DNA of 64,000 nucleotides, from positions 83,990 to 147,989 of the forward strand of contig NZ_VUNH01000009.1 of NCBI RefSeq assembly GCF_009695745.1. Reading direction: 5' to 3'. The stretch's first letter is position 1. Each line of letters starts with the position of its first letter. Under the pieces are notes generated by a model. That model made no database searches. It was given only the letters and a program-made list of their open reading frames with translations, and was not told where the DNA came from. This document shows positions 63,773 through 64,000 of this stretch, piece by piece. The position numbers were made by a program, and so were the translations under genes. The DNA is from Pyramidobacter porci (GTDB taxonomy: Bacteria > Synergistota > Synergistia > Synergistales > Dethiosulfovibrionaceae).

Positions 63773-64000
63773 AATGCGGTTCAGGCACTCGCATTTCAGT
63801 GTTCCGAAGAAGTTTTCCATCGCTGAATTGTCATATGGGCAGCCTTTACTGGACATCGACGGACGGAAATGATATTCTTCACTCAGGTTGCAATATGCTC
63901 CTGACGTGTATTGCGACCCTTGGTCACTGTGGAGGACGAGTCCGTCAGTGGCCTTTTCCTGTTTTAATGCCTGGGTTATGGTGTCAATGACCAGTGTCGA
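63768..64000 (-). pseudogene. 5' part of IS3-family transposase split by insertion (runs off the window)
   Basis: The minus strand enters at 64000 and encodes GLVLHSDQGSQYTSG, then CPYDNSAMENFFGTLKCECL. The Asp of HSDQG and the Glu of AMENF are 35 residues apart between them, the D(35)E spacing of IS3 transposases. Real sequence ends at NRIK; the frame then runs into the insertion and stops at 63725-63727. The N-terminal part with the first Asp is outside the window. Confidence 0.85.

Overview
This is a 64 kb chromosomal segment of a GC-rich bacterium with a Gram-negative-type cell plan and anaerobic metabolism. The gene mix fits the phylum Synergistota (a Pyramidobacter/Jonquetella-like organism): ferredoxin-dependent 2-oxoacid oxidoreductase, sodium-pump decarboxylase subunits, a FapR/FabK fatty-acid operon, acetate kinase and a selenocysteine-type gene. 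That taxonomic placement is inference from gene content; there is no rRNA in the window to confirm it.

Layout. 1-1.1 kb: end of an unknown gene and a GNAT acetyltransferase. 1.1-7.4 kb (minus): complete phosphate regulon pstSCAB-phoU-phoB-phoR. 7.6-8.8 kb (minus): two-gene chromate-type transporter. 9.1-10.1 kb: lone KAS III enzyme. 10.5-11.9 kb: sodium-pump decarboxylase gamma and beta subunits. 12.2-13.1 kb: small membrane protein and an RNase HI fused to a SWIM-like zinc finger. 13.5-14.7 kb: CdaR-type regulator. 14.8-19.3 kb: transporter and gamma-glutamyltransferase operon, divergent from a sensory regulator. 19.4-21.7 kb (minus): a selenoprotein with in-frame UGA, a YbaK-type deacylase and a phosphohexomutase. 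21.8-27.1 kb: AEC permease, acidic unknown protein, uridine kinase-like protein, LacI-type regulator, Mrp ATPase. 27.4-30.5 kb: trmB, rsmD, coaD, tmcAL.

30.6-39.8 kb is a plus-strand run: ackA, yceD, rpmF, then fapR-plsX-fabK-fabD-fabG-acpP-fabF-rnc behind a strong promoter and a FapR-like operator. 39.9-50.5 kb: tilS, hpt, ftsH, uvrB, uvrA, rlmB, proC. 50.6-51.7 kb: exported MsrAB. Two identical tandem tRNA-Val(GAC) genes follow, then acpS-nnrD-tsaE-tsaB and the four-gene korDABC operon.

58.0-64.0 kb is accessory DNA. An IS3-family transposase gene on the minus strand is split by a 5,570-bp insertion flanked by a 5-bp duplication (AATTT). Removing the insertion and one copy of the duplication restores the transposase reading frame. 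The insertion is the remnant of a Mu/BcepMu-like transposable phage: tail genes gpD, gpX, gpU and a 5'-truncated tape-measure gene on the minus strand, and a broken terminase, a zinc-ribbon gene, a MuF head-morphogenesis gene and a small acidic gene on the plus strand. The MuF protein has an extra C-terminal domain and overlaps the small acidic gene, the arrangement of phage-borne MuF polymorphic toxins with their immunity genes. This pair, the selenoprotein gene and the nested insertion are the most interesting items here.
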